Source: Holophagales bacterium
GTDB taxonomy: Bacteria; Acidobacteriota; Thermoanaerobaculia; Multivoradales; Multivoraceae
Direction of reading: 5' to 3'
Length of the DNA stretch: 64,000 nt
Assembly (NCBI GenBank): GCA_009837885.1
Contig: VXSP01000014.1
Location: 95,498-159,497, forward strand
The notes beneath the pieces were generated by a model. That model made no database searches. It worked only from the letters and a program-made list of their open reading frames with translations, and was not told where the DNA came from. Positions 31,169 through 38,375 of the stretch are shown here, in pieces (within the stretch, counting starts at the first letter, position 1; every line of letters starts with the position of its first letter). The position numbers and the translations under genes were made by a program.

Positions 31169-31897
31169 TCATGTCCTGAAGTGGGCGAAGATCTCGCGGT
31201 TGCCTGCCGGTCCCCGGAGATCGCAGTCTACCGAGGCTCTGAACTCGAGCCCCAGCGCGCCGAGTTCGCCGATGCGCCGGGCGGCGATCTCCCGCCGCAG
31301 CTCATCGTCCCGCACCACGCCGCCCTTGCCGACCTGACCCCGTCCGACCTCGAACTGGGGCTTGATCAGGACCAGCAGGTCGGCTTCGGCGGCGAGATGC
31401 GGAAGCAGCGCCGGCGCCACCTTGACGACCGAGATGAAGGAGACGTCGACGGTGGCGATCCGGCAGGGCTCGGGCAGGGCGTCGGCCGGCAGGTGGCGGG
31501 CGTTGACCCGCTCCATGACCACCACCCGGGGATCGTTTCGCAGACCCGCGTCGAGCTGGCCGTAGCCGACGTCCACGGCGTAGACCCGGGCCGCTCCATG
31601 CGCCAGCAGGCAGTCGGTGAAGCCCCCGGTGGAGGCGCCGACGTCGAGACAGACGGCATCCGCCGGGTCCACCCCGAACTCTCGCAGCGCCTGTTCCAGC
31701 TTCCGGCCGCCACGCGAAACGTAGGGCTCCGCGCGGCCTCGCACCTCGATCGCGGCGGCGTCGCGCACCGCGGTCCCCGGCTTGTCGCGGCGCTCCCCGT
31801 CGACGCGGATCCAGCCCGCCATCACGGCTCGCTTCGCCTGCTCCCGGCTGGCGAACAGCCCGCGCTCGACCAGCAACTGATCGAGCCGCCGCCTCAC
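31169..31897 (-). CDS. tlyA: TlyA-family rRNA 2'-O-methyltransferase
   Basis: A 242-residue protein: an S4 RNA-binding domain at residues 1-60 (RRLDQLLVERGL, SREQAKRAVMAGWIRVDG), then an FtsJ-like methyltransferase (CLDVGASTGGFTDCLL for AdoMet, VDVGYGQLD, DVSFISV, VLIKPQFEVGRG). The family methylates 16S and 23S rRNA ribose and also occurs as hemolysin A-like protein. The GTG start overlaps the ispA stop (GTGA); an open extension upstream to 31978 would overlap ispA and is rejected. Confidence 0.93.
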   Translation of the reverse strand: MRRRLDQLLVERGLFASREQAKRAVMAGWIRVDGERRDKPGTAVRDAAAIEVRGRAEPYVSRGGRKLEQALREFGVDPADAVCLDVGASTGGFTDCLLAHGAARVYAVDVGYGQLDAGLRNDPRVVVMERVNARHLPADALPEPCRIATVDVSFISVVKVAPALLPHLAAEADLLVLIKPQFEVGRGQVGKGGVVRDDELRREIAARRIGELGALGLEFRASVDCDLRGPAGNREIFAHFRT

Positions 31898-32793
31898 GAG
31901 CCGCGGTGGACGAGGAAGGCGACCAGGGCCCTGAACAACTCGCGCCCGGAGGGCAACCCCTCGACCAGCGCCAGGCACCTGTCCGCCGCCTGCCGCGCCT
32001 TCTCGCGGCTGCCCTCGAGGCCGAACAGGCCCGGGTACGTCAGCTTCCCGGCCTGCCGGTCCTTGCCGGGCGTCTTGCCGAGTTCTTCCGAGCTGCCGAC
32101 CTCGTCCAGGATGTCGTCGCCGATCTGGAACAGGAGACCCAACTCGGCGCCGATCCGGCCGGCCTGCTCGATCCCGTCGGGTCCCGCGCCCGCGTAGACG
32201 CCGCCGAGCCTAGTGCTCGCCTCGATGAGGGCCCCCGTCTTCAGACGGTGGATCCGTTCCAGCGATTCGGCGTCGGCGCCAGACCCGCGCACCGCGCCCT
32301 CGTGCTGGAGATCGAAGACCTGGCCGCCGATCATCCCCGCCGTTCCGACCGCGTCCGCCACCACCCGGACCGCCTCCAGCCGCCGTTCGGGCGGCGCCGA
32401 GGCCGGTTCGCGGGCCAGCACCTCGTAGGCCCGGTTCAGCAGCGCGTCGCCGGCGAGCACCGCCATCGCCTCTCCCCGCGCGCGGTGCAGGGTCGGCCTT
32501 CCCCGCCGCAGATCGTCGTCGTCCAGGGCCGGCAGATCGTCGTGAATCAGGCTGAACGTGTGGACCATCTCCAGGGCCGCGCCGCCCACCAGCAGGTCTT
32601 CGCGGGCGCCTCCCCAGGCTTCGCCGGCCAGGACGACCAGGGCCGGCCGCACCCGCTTCCCGCCCGCGAACACGCTGTACCGCATCGCCTCGTGGAGTTC
32701 GGCCGGCGCGGTTTCCGCGTCCGGCAGCAGCCGGCCCAGGGCCTCGTCGACCTCCGGTCTGAGGGCGGAAAGGAAGGAGGGAAAGTCGCTCAC
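31894..32793 (-). CDS. ispA: Polyprenyl (farnesyl/geranylgeranyl) diphosphate synthase
   Basis: A 299-residue trans-prenyltransferase. The first Asp-rich motif is HDDLPALDDDDLRRGRPT and the second is GDDILDEVGSSEELGKT with GKD. GGKRVRP is the IPP-binding site. It builds C15-C20 isoprenoid diphosphates in the cytosol for quinones and undecaprenol. Product length is not certain from the sequence. The GTG start overlaps the Trm112-like stop (GTGA), and its own stop overlaps tlyA. dxs, often linked to ispA and tlyA, is not here. Confidence 0.94.
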   Translation of the reverse strand: MSDFPSFLSALRPEVDEALGRLLPDAETAPAELHEAMRYSVFAGGKRVRPALVVLAGEAWGGAREDLLVGGAALEMVHTFSLIHDDLPALDDDDLRRGRPTLHRARGEAMAVLAGDALLNRAYEVLAREPASAPPERRLEAVRVVADAVGTAGMIGGQVFDLQHEGAVRGSGADAESLERIHRLKTGALIEASTRLGGVYAGAGPDGIEQAGRIGAELGLLFQIGDDILDEVGSSEELGKTPGKDRQAGKLTYPGLFGLEGSREKARQAADRCLALVEGLPSGRELFRALVAFLVHRGS

Positions 32794-33047
32794 GCGTCCG
32801 GCAGCACCTCGGGCGCCGCCAGAGCCTCGGCCACCAGCATGACCGGCACGTCGCTCACGATCGGATAGACGAGACCGGATTCCGGGCACCAGAGTCCCTC
32901 GGAGACCTCGGGCTCCTCCTCGCCGAAGTGTTCCCGGTAGCGGGCGACGAGCCGTCCGCACACTTCCGCCGGCAACGGCACGAGTTGAAGCGGCCCCTTC
33001 GACTTGGGGCACACCAGGAGTTCGAGCAGTTCCGGATCTACGGGCAT
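32790..33047 (-). CDS. Trm112-like small zinc-finger-type protein
   Basis: An 85-residue protein of the Trm112/YcaR family: LLELLVCPKSKGPL at the N-terminus, LWCPESGLVYPIVSDVPVML in the second half. In bacteria the role is poorly known; in eukaryotes it activates methyltransferases. Only single Cys residues of each CxxC pair are kept (VCPKS, WCPES). It is the first gene of a four-member overlapping set with ispA and tlyA. CCTAGCCG upstream is not a convincing -10. Confidence 0.88.
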   Translation of the reverse strand: MPVDPELLELLVCPKSKGPLQLVPLPAEVCGRLVARYREHFGEEEPEVSEGLWCPESGLVYPIVSDVPVMLVAEALAAPEVLPDA

Positions 33048-33062
33048 CTGCGGCTAGGCTCT

Positions 33063-33593
33063 TTACTTCGACCAGCGGAGAAGGAGGGAGTTCACACCCG
33101 GGTTGCGACGATAGTAGGACGAGTTGGACAAATGGAAGAAACCGAAGCTCAACCGCGATCCGCCCGGCAGCCGCCGTCCGACCGCGATGCCCGAGCGGAA
33201 TTCGAGCTCACCGCCGATGTCCTTGCCGTCCCCCTTCTCGTAGAAGCCCACGGAAGTGGCCACGTCGATGAACCAGAAACTCCCCAGGTTGAAGCGCTGG
33301 TCGGTGCCGGTGTAGAGGTAGAACGACTCGTCGGGAGTCAGGAAGGCGCCTACATGGGGACCCAGGCCCAGGCACCAGTCGGTGCCGAAACGGTACTCCA
33401 TACCGACCTCGGCGGTCTCATGGTCCTTGCCGAAGTCGATCACTCCGGTGCTGACCATCAGACCGGCCTCGTCTGCGCGGCTGGGCCCGGCGTGCTCCGC
33501 GGCCGCGTTGCAGGCGAAGGCGGCGGGAGCGGCCTGAGCCGTCAGCCACGCCAGAAGAACGGTCGCTCCGTGGCGCAAACCGGGGAAGCGCAA
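33063..33593 (-). CDS. PagL-like lipid A 3-O-deacylase (outer membrane)
   Basis: A 176-residue protein with a signal peptide (hydrophobic LLAWLTAQAA, cut after AFA, about residue 27), then a beta-barrel-like sequence of alternating aromatic and polar residues. FGFFHLSNSSYYRRNPGVN near the C-terminus matches the PagL active-site strand (His, Ser in HLSN; NPG turn). PagL removes the 3-linked acyl chain of lipid A in the outer membrane. The TTG start is supported by TATGCT 8 nt upstream and by the complete signal peptide. It is divergent from a glycosyltransferase with overlapping promoters. Confidence 0.85.
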   Translation of the reverse strand: MRFPGLRHGATVLLAWLTAQAAPAAFACNAAAEHAGPSRADEAGLMVSTGVIDFGKDHETAEVGMEYRFGTDWCLGLGPHVGAFLTPDESFYLYTGTDQRFNLGSFWFIDVATSVGFYEKGDGKDIGGELEFRSGIAVGRRLPGGSRLSFGFFHLSNSSYYRRNPGVNSLLLRWSK

Positions 33594-33601
33594 GGTGGCG
33601 C

Positions 33602-33611
33602 AGCATACAAT
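33602..33611. promoter_or_regulatory. Overlapping divergent -10 elements for pagL and the glycosyltransferase
   Basis: The 10-bp AGCATACAAT holds TACAAT on the plus strand (33606-33611, 7 nt before GTG 33619) and TATGCT on the minus strand (33602-33607, 8 nt before TTG 33593). The two share a TA step, so RNA polymerase could serve only one direction at a time. Both transcripts would be leaderless. Confidence 0.45.
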
Positions 33612-33618
33612 GGCGGTC

Positions 33619-34491
33619 GTGGACGAAGCGCCGAAGGACGCGTCCCGGCCGCCGATTTCGGCCCTGGTGACTACCTACAACGAAGAACGCCACATCGCCG
33701 ACTGCCTGGCGTCCCTCGACTGGTGCGACGAAGTGCTCGTCGTCGACTCGTTCTCCACCGACCGAACTCCCGAGATCGTGCGCCAGTGCGAGCGCGCCCG
33801 CTTCGTCCAGCGCACCTACTACGGCTCCGCGTCGCAGAAGAACTGGGCCATGGACCAGACACAGAACGAGTGGGTGCTGATTCTCGACGCCGACGAACGC
33901 TGTACACCCGAACTCCGGGCGGAAATCACGGAACTGTTTCAGGGCGGAGAGCCGGCCCACGACGCGTACACGATCAAGCGCCGCGTGTTCTTCCTGGACA
34001 AGGTGATCCGCTTCTCCGGCTGGCAGCACGACCGCGTCGTCCGGCTGCTGCGCCGCGACGCCGGCCGGTACCCGAACCGGCGCGTCCACGCCGACATGTG
34101 GACCCGGACGCCGGCGCCGGTGCTCCGGTGTCCGATGGACCACTTCATGGTCGACGACCTGCTCTCCTACTCCCGGAGGATCCAGCGCTACAGCTGGTGG
34201 GGAGCCGCCCAGCTCTGGCGCGACGGCCGGCGGTCCGGCCCGGCCGAGGTCCTGGGGCGCTCACTGTGGCGCTTCCTGCGCACGTACGGCCTGCAGCTCG
34301 GCGTGCTCGACGGCATGCGCGGTCTTGTGTTCTGCCTGCTCCAGGCCTACGGCACCTACCTCAAGTGGTCCTACGTGTGGTCCTGGCGCGTGAACCAGCG
34401 GCGCGGCATCGAGCCGCCGCTGCCGTCCTTCGACGACAGCAAGAGCACGTGGCGGGGCCTGACCGAACTCGAGCCCGGAACCGCGAAGTAG
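33619..34491 (+). CDS. Family 2 glycosyltransferase, LPS core (WaaE/KdtX-like)
   Basis: A 290-residue GT-A glycosyltransferase: PISALVTTYNEERHI at the N-terminus, VVDSFSTDRT, ILDADERC (metal-binding DxD-type), and IRFSGWQHDRVVRLLRR; a hydrophobic C-terminal part follows (LLQAYGTYLKWSYVWSW). The pattern fits the LPS core glucosyl/heptose transferases of the WaaE/KdtX type. The start could be ATG 33610 or GTG 33595; GTG 33619 is chosen because TACAAT ends 7 nt before it and covers ATG 33610. It is divergent from pagL, so both could act on LPS. Sugar specificity is unknown. Confidence 0.85.
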   Translation: MDEAPKDASRPPISALVTTYNEERHIADCLASLDWCDEVLVVDSFSTDRTPEIVRQCERARFVQRTYYGSASQKNWAMDQTQNEWVLILDADERCTPELRAEITELFQGGEPAHDAYTIKRRVFFLDKVIRFSGWQHDRVVRLLRRDAGRYPNRRVHADMWTRTPAPVLRCPMDHFMVDDLLSYSRRIQRYSWWGAAQLWRDGRRSGPAEVLGRSLWRFLRTYGLQLGVLDGMRGLVFCLLQAYGTYLKWSYVWSWRVNQRRGIEPPLPSFDDSKSTWRGLTELEPGTAK

Positions 34492-34501
34492 GCGGGGCCT
34501 C

Positions 34502-35293
34502 CTACCGCGCCGGCTCCTCCACCAGCAGCGACTCGATCTTCGTCGCGCGGCCCGTCGCCTCGTCCGCGTCGACGAGGGCGGCCGCCAGCCGGACATCGCG
34601 CTTCGCGACCTCGAAGCCGGCCGGCGTGTTCAGGAGAAAGCGCTTGAGCGCCCGGTCGGCGCGCACGCCGATCACCGAGTCGTAGGGGCCGGTCATGCCG
34701 ACGTCGGTGACCAGGGCCGTTCCCTGCGGCAGGACGCGGGCGTCGGCGGTCGGCACGTGGGTGTGGGTGCCCAGCACCGCGGTCACCCTGCCGTCCAGGT
34801 GGTACGCGAACGCCTGCTTCTCGCTCGTCGCTTCGGCGTGGAAGTCGACGAGGACGATGCGGATCGCCGGATCCAGGCCGGCCAGGATGGAGTCGGCGGC
34901 GGCGAACGGCGAGGGCAGCGGCTTCATGAAGGTCTGGCCCTCCAGGTTGATCACCGCGTACGGCGTCCCCACCGGCAGCTCGCCGACGAACACCCCCGTT
35001 CCGGGGTTCCCCTCCGGATAGTTCGCCGGCCGCAGCAGGTTCGGCATCCGGTCGTAGTACGGCACGCCCTCCTTCTTCGCCCAGGCGTGATTGCCGGTCG
35101 TCATGCAGTCGATCGGCAGGTCCGAGAGCTCCCTGAGCACCCCGGGCGTCACGCCGCTGCCACCGGCCGCGTTCTCGACGTTGACGACGACCGCGTCGAC
35201 CTGGTGGCGGTCGATCAACTCCGGCAGCAGCCGGGACAGCGCTCGCCGCCCCGGCTTGCCGACCACGTCGCCGACGAAGAGGAACCGTGCCAT
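34502..35293 (-). CDS. ymdB: YmdB-family metallophosphoesterase
   Basis: A 263-residue metallophosphatase of the TIGR00282/YmdB family: FVGDVVGKPGR, VNVENAAGGSG, MTTGNHAW, VDFHAEATSEK, GTHTHVPTAD, TDVGMTGPYDS. These supply the Asp, Glu, Asn and His ligands of the two-metal site. YmdB of Bacillus hydrolyses 2',3'-cyclic nucleotides and affects RNase Y. It lies 10 bp downstream of rny, the same pairing as in Firmicutes, so joint function in RNA turnover is likely. Confidence 0.94.
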   Translation of the reverse strand: MARFLFVGDVVGKPGRRALSRLLPELIDRHQVDAVVVNVENAAGGSGVTPGVLRELSDLPIDCMTTGNHAWAKKEGVPYYDRMPNLLRPANYPEGNPGTGVFVGELPVGTPYAVINLEGQTFMKPLPSPFAAADSILAGLDPAIRIVLVDFHAEATSEKQAFAYHLDGRVTAVLGTHTHVPTADARVLPQGTALVTDVGMTGPYDSVIGVRADRALKRFLLNTPAGFEVAKRDVRLAAALVDADEATGRATKIESLLVEEPAR

Positions 35294-35303
35294 CCGGACT
35301 CTC

Positions 35304-36872
35304 TCAGCGCGCGTACTCGATCGACCGCGACTCCCGGATCACGGTGACCTTGATCTGGCCGGGATACGTGAGTTCACTCTCGATCTTGCGCGCCACGTCA
35401 CGGCTCAACCACACGGCCTGCTCGTCGCTGATCTCCTTGCAGTCGACGATGACCCGCACTTCACGGCCGGCCTGGATCGCGTAGCTCTTCTGGACCCCCT
35501 TGAACTTCGATGCCAGGTCCTCGAGCTTCTTGAGGCGCTTCACGTAGTTCTCGAGGACCTCCCGCCGGGCGCCGGGGCGGGCGGCGGACACCGCGTCGGC
35601 GGCGGTGACGAGAACCGCCTCGACCGTCTCCGGGTCGTAGTCGCCGTGGTGACAGGCCATCGCGTGCACCACCTCCTCGCTCTCCCCGTGGCGACGGAGC
35701 AGGTCGATGCCGATCTCCAGGTGCGTGCCGTCGATCTCGCGGTCCACCGCCTTGCCGATGTCGTGCACCAGGCCGGCGCGCTTGGCGACATGGACGTCGG
35801 CCTTCAACTCGCCCGCCATGGCGCCGGCCAGGAAGGCGACCTCCTTGCTGTGCTGCAGGACGTTCTGGCCGTAGGAGGTGCGGAACCGGAGCCTGCCCAG
35901 CAGCGTGACCAGTTCGGGGTGAAAACCGGAGAGGTTCAGCTCCAGCAGGGCCTCGCTGCCCTCGCGCTGCACCCGATCCTCGAACTCCGACTTGACCTTG
36001 GCCGCCACCTCCTCGATGCGGGCCGGATGGATGCGGCCGTCCGCGATCAGGCGTTCCAGGGTGACGCGCGCGATCTCCCGCCGGAACGGGTCGAAGCCGG
36101 AGAGAATCACCGCCTCCGGCGTGTCATCCACGATCAGGTCGACGCCGGTGGTCAGCTCCAGGGCGCGGATGTTCCTCCCCTCGCGGCCGATGATCCGCCC
36201 CTTCATGTCGTCGTTCGGCAGCATGACCACCGAGACCGTCGTCTCCGACACGTAGTCGGACGCCGAACGCTCGACGGCCAGGCTGATGATCCGCTGGGCC
36301 TCGCGCTGCGCCGACTCCCGGGCCTCGTCCTCGATCCGCTTCGCCAGGTGCGCCGACTCCATGCGCACCTCGTGTTCGAGACTGTGGCTCAGCTCCTCGC
36401 GCGCCTGCTGCACGGTCAGTCCGGACACCCGTTCCAGTTGCCGCCGAACCTCCTGCAGTCGTTCCCCGACCTCGGCCTGTTCGACGTCGAGGCGGCTTTC
36501 GGCCTCCCCGAGCGCCTGCTGCCGTCCGTTCAGCTCCTGCTCGAGCGACTCGAGCGCGGCCGCCTTTTCAAGGGAGCGGGCGCGACGCTCGTTCAGCTTC
36601 CGCTCGCGCTCCTCCATCGCACGGCGCTGCTCCACCGTCGAGCGCTCGAACTCGGAGCGGAGCGTCAGCAACTCCTCCTTCGCCGCCAGCTCCTGCTCCC
36701 GGCGCTTGGCCGCGCAGTCGCGCTCGGTCTCTTCGACGAGGCCCCTGGCATGGCGCCTCGCCTCTTCGATCAACTTCGCCGCGCTACGCCGTCCGACAAG
36801 GCTCCAAGACAGCCAGGCAGCCGCCAGCGTCGCCGCTGCTATACCCGCGGCGATGAGTGTGGTTTCGGTCAT
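35304..36872 (-). CDS. rny: Ribonuclease Y
   Basis: A 522-residue membrane-anchored endoribonuclease: an N-terminal transmembrane segment (about residues 5-25), a long Glu/Arg-rich coiled coil to about 200, a KH domain (GRIIGREGRNIRALE), and an HD domain (AKRAGLVHDIGKAVDRE, MACHHGDYDP), with the usual C-terminal VIRESRSIEYAR. It initiates mRNA decay. GAGGG precedes the ATG. ymdB follows. A candidate 6S RNA and zapA lie upstream. Confidence 0.96.
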   Translation of the reverse strand: MTETTLIAAGIAAATLAAAWLSWSLVGRRSAAKLIEEARRHARGLVEETERDCAAKRREQELAAKEELLTLRSEFERSTVEQRRAMEERERKLNERRARSLEKAAALESLEQELNGRQQALGEAESRLDVEQAEVGERLQEVRRQLERVSGLTVQQAREELSHSLEHEVRMESAHLAKRIEDEARESAQREAQRIISLAVERSASDYVSETTVSVVMLPNDDMKGRIIGREGRNIRALELTTGVDLIVDDTPEAVILSGFDPFRREIARVTLERLIADGRIHPARIEEVAAKVKSEFEDRVQREGSEALLELNLSGFHPELVTLLGRLRFRTSYGQNVLQHSKEVAFLAGAMAGELKADVHVAKRAGLVHDIGKAVDREIDGTHLEIGIDLLRRHGESEEVVHAMACHHGDYDPETVEAVLVTAADAVSAARPGARREVLENYVKRLKKLEDLASKFKGVQKSYAIQAGREVRVIVDCKEISDEQAVWLSRDVARKIESELTYPGQIKVTVIRESRSIEYAR

Positions 36873-36895
36873 CGGCCCTCAATCCGGGCAGAAGG

Positions 36896-37083
36896 GCATC
36901 CCCCGCGGGGCCGTGTGAACGCGCCCCGACACAGAACCAGAGCGGGACCAGGTGGGTGTCCGCGCCACCCGCCGTCAGCGTCCCCGTTCGAGCGGGGCTG
37001 GCACGGGCGAGCAGTTGAAGGACTCCCTCAACAAGAGCGATGGTTCCAACCACGGCTTTCATCACGAACCGCGCAGGGGATGC
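36896..37083 (-). ncRNA. ssrS: Candidate 6S RNA (SsrS)
   Basis: The 236-bp gap between zapA and rny encodes no protein but can fold on the minus strand into a 188-nt rod. The ends GCATCCCC (37076-37083) and GGGGATGC (36896-36903) pair perfectly and extend through CGCGG/CCGCG-type pairs. A central hairpin CCCCG-CTCGAA-CGGGG closes the tip. Size, long closing stem, internal unpaired region and position just after zapA all fit 6S RNA, which in many bacteria follows zapA. I cannot score it against a covariance model, so the call rests on shape and context. Confidence 0.5.
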
Positions 37084-37108
37084 AAGTCAAGGTTCCTTTC
37101 AGCAACAG

Positions 37109-37426
37109 TCAGGCGTCGAGGGCCGCCTCCAGGTCGGAGGTCAGGCTCGATACGCGCTCCACCAGATCCTGGTAGCGCCCGTCATCCGCTTCTCCGCCGC
37201 CGTTGGCTTCGTTGGCGAGATTCAACGCGGCGAGGATGGCAATCTGATTCGGCTCCAGATCCGGCGCCTGGTCAGCGACCTCCCGCATCTTGCGATCGAC
37301 CTTCTCCGCGAGTACGCGAAGCCGGTCCGCAGCGACCGTCCCATCCTCGCGGAGGGAGTACGGAACGCCGAAGATCTCGACCGCGACAGTTGCCGCAACT
37401 TCTTCCTGGCGTTCACTTTCGGCCAT
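37109..37426 (-). CDS. zapA: Cell division protein ZapA
   Basis: A 105-residue ZapA: VAVEIFGVPYSLR, a central AEKVDRKMREV, NQIAILAALNLANEA, and a C-terminal coiled coil. ZapA crosslinks FtsZ filaments at the division ring. The ATG at 37426 is preferred to an upstream GTG at 37453 because family homology begins after it and GAGGA lies just before. TATAGT at about 37455-37460 could be its promoter. The candidate 6S RNA follows. Confidence 0.92.
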   Translation of the reverse strand: MAESERQEEVAATVAVEIFGVPYSLREDGTVAADRLRVLAEKVDRKMREVADQAPDLEPNQIAILAALNLANEANGGGEADDGRYQDLVERVSSLTSDLEAALDA

Positions 37427-37470
37427 TCCTCGACACCCCCTGTGAGGGAGCACTATAGCAGCCGTGCGCG

Positions 37471-37686
37471 TCAGGACTCGCCGTCGGCCAGAAGCTCCTC
37501 GAGCCCCTCAGCCAGCGCCTCGACCCGCTGACCGATCTCGGCACGCTCCTCGGCGGCATGCTTCTCGGCCGCTTCGAGTTCCGCGGTCAGCTCCCGCGTC
37601 CGCTCCCGCTCGGCAGCCAGCGCCTCCCTCGCGCGCTGAATCGCCGCCTCGAGGCGCGCGACCGCGTCGATCGCCCCCTCAGGCAT
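37471..37686 (-). CDS. Small coiled-coil protein (ZapB-like position)
   Basis: A 71-residue protein made almost wholly of a heptad-type helix rich in Ala, Glu and Arg (ARLEAAIQRAREALAAERERT and onwards). The ATG overlaps the rplT stop by one base (TGATG), and zapA starts 45 bp downstream. Small coiled-coil genes upstream of zapA are common in several phyla and are thought to be division factors like ZapB; function here is inferred from context only. Confidence 0.75.
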   Translation of the reverse strand: MPEGAIDAVARLEAAIQRAREALAAERERTRELTAELEAAEKHAAEERAEIGQRVEALAEGLEELLADGES

Positions 37687-38069
37687 CAGGATGACGAGGC
37701 CGAACCCGCACCCGCTTCAAGCGCTCCCCTCGCGGCCGTGGCGATGGCGGCGAATCCCTCGGCATCGCGCACCGCCAGGTCCGCGAGCATCTTCCGGTTC
37801 AACTCGATGCCGGCAAGCCGGAGCCCCGACATCAGCCGGCTGTAGGAGAGCCCGTTCAGACGCGCGGCGGCGTTGATCCGGACGATCCAGAGGCTCCGGA
37901 ACTGGCGCTTCCGCTGCCGCCGGTCGCGGTAGGAGAAGGCGAGCGAGCGATCGACCGCCTGCTTGGCTATCCGGTGGCCCTTCGACTTGACGCCGTAGTA
38001 GCCCTTCGCCTGCTTGAGGATCTTCTTCCGCCGGCGGGCGCGCCGGCTGCCCCGTTTCACTCGTGCCAT
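37686..38069 (-). CDS. rplT: 50S ribosomal protein L20
   Basis: A 127-residue L20: [20 protein letters not shown] at the N-terminus, then [50 protein letters not shown], and [12 protein letters not shown]. It is an early 23S rRNA-binding assembly protein. The last ten residues ([13 protein letters not shown]) are a short low-complexity extension. It follows rpmI by 27 bp, as usual; pheST, which often follows, is not here. Confidence 0.98.
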   Translation of the reverse strand: MARVKRGSRRARRRKKILKQAKGYYGVKSKGHRIAKQAVDRSLAFSYRDRRQRKRQFRSLWIVRINAAARLNGLSYSRLMSGLRLAGIELNRKMLADLAVRDAEGFAAIATAARGALEAGAGSASSS

Positions 38070-38096
38070 CGTCTGTGCTCCCGCAGCCCCGGCGAA

Positions 38097-38288
38097 CTAG
38101 CGGATCATCCCCCTGATCGCCTTGGCGAAACCGCCGACGACGTCGGTCTGTTTCCGCAGCTTCCGCTTCCGGCCCTGGGCCTTCTTGGTCTGCATATGGT
38201 TCATCATCGAGTGCCTGCGCTTCACCTTGCCCTTGGCGGTGAGCTTGAAGCGCTTGGCCGCTCCACGGTGCGTCTTCTGCTTGGGCAT
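38097..38288 (-). CDS. rpmI: 50S ribosomal protein L35
   Basis: A 63-residue L35: [20 protein letters not shown] and [20 protein letters not shown]. The ATG at 38288 has AGGAGG 7 nt upstream; an in-frame start at 38333 would add a non-homologous tail. It lies directly after thrS with 87 bp between, where infC is normally found. Confidence 0.97.
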   Translation of the reverse strand: MPKQKTHRGAAKRFKLTAKGKVKRRHSMMNHMQTKKAQGRKRKLRKQTDVVGGFAKAIRGMIR

Positions 38289-38375
38289 TCCAGAGCCTCC
38301 TGTGGGGCTCGGAGGAGCCGCCGAACGGCGCATGGTAGCAGCTTGCGCCCCGGAATGCAGCGCAGCAAATCCCGA

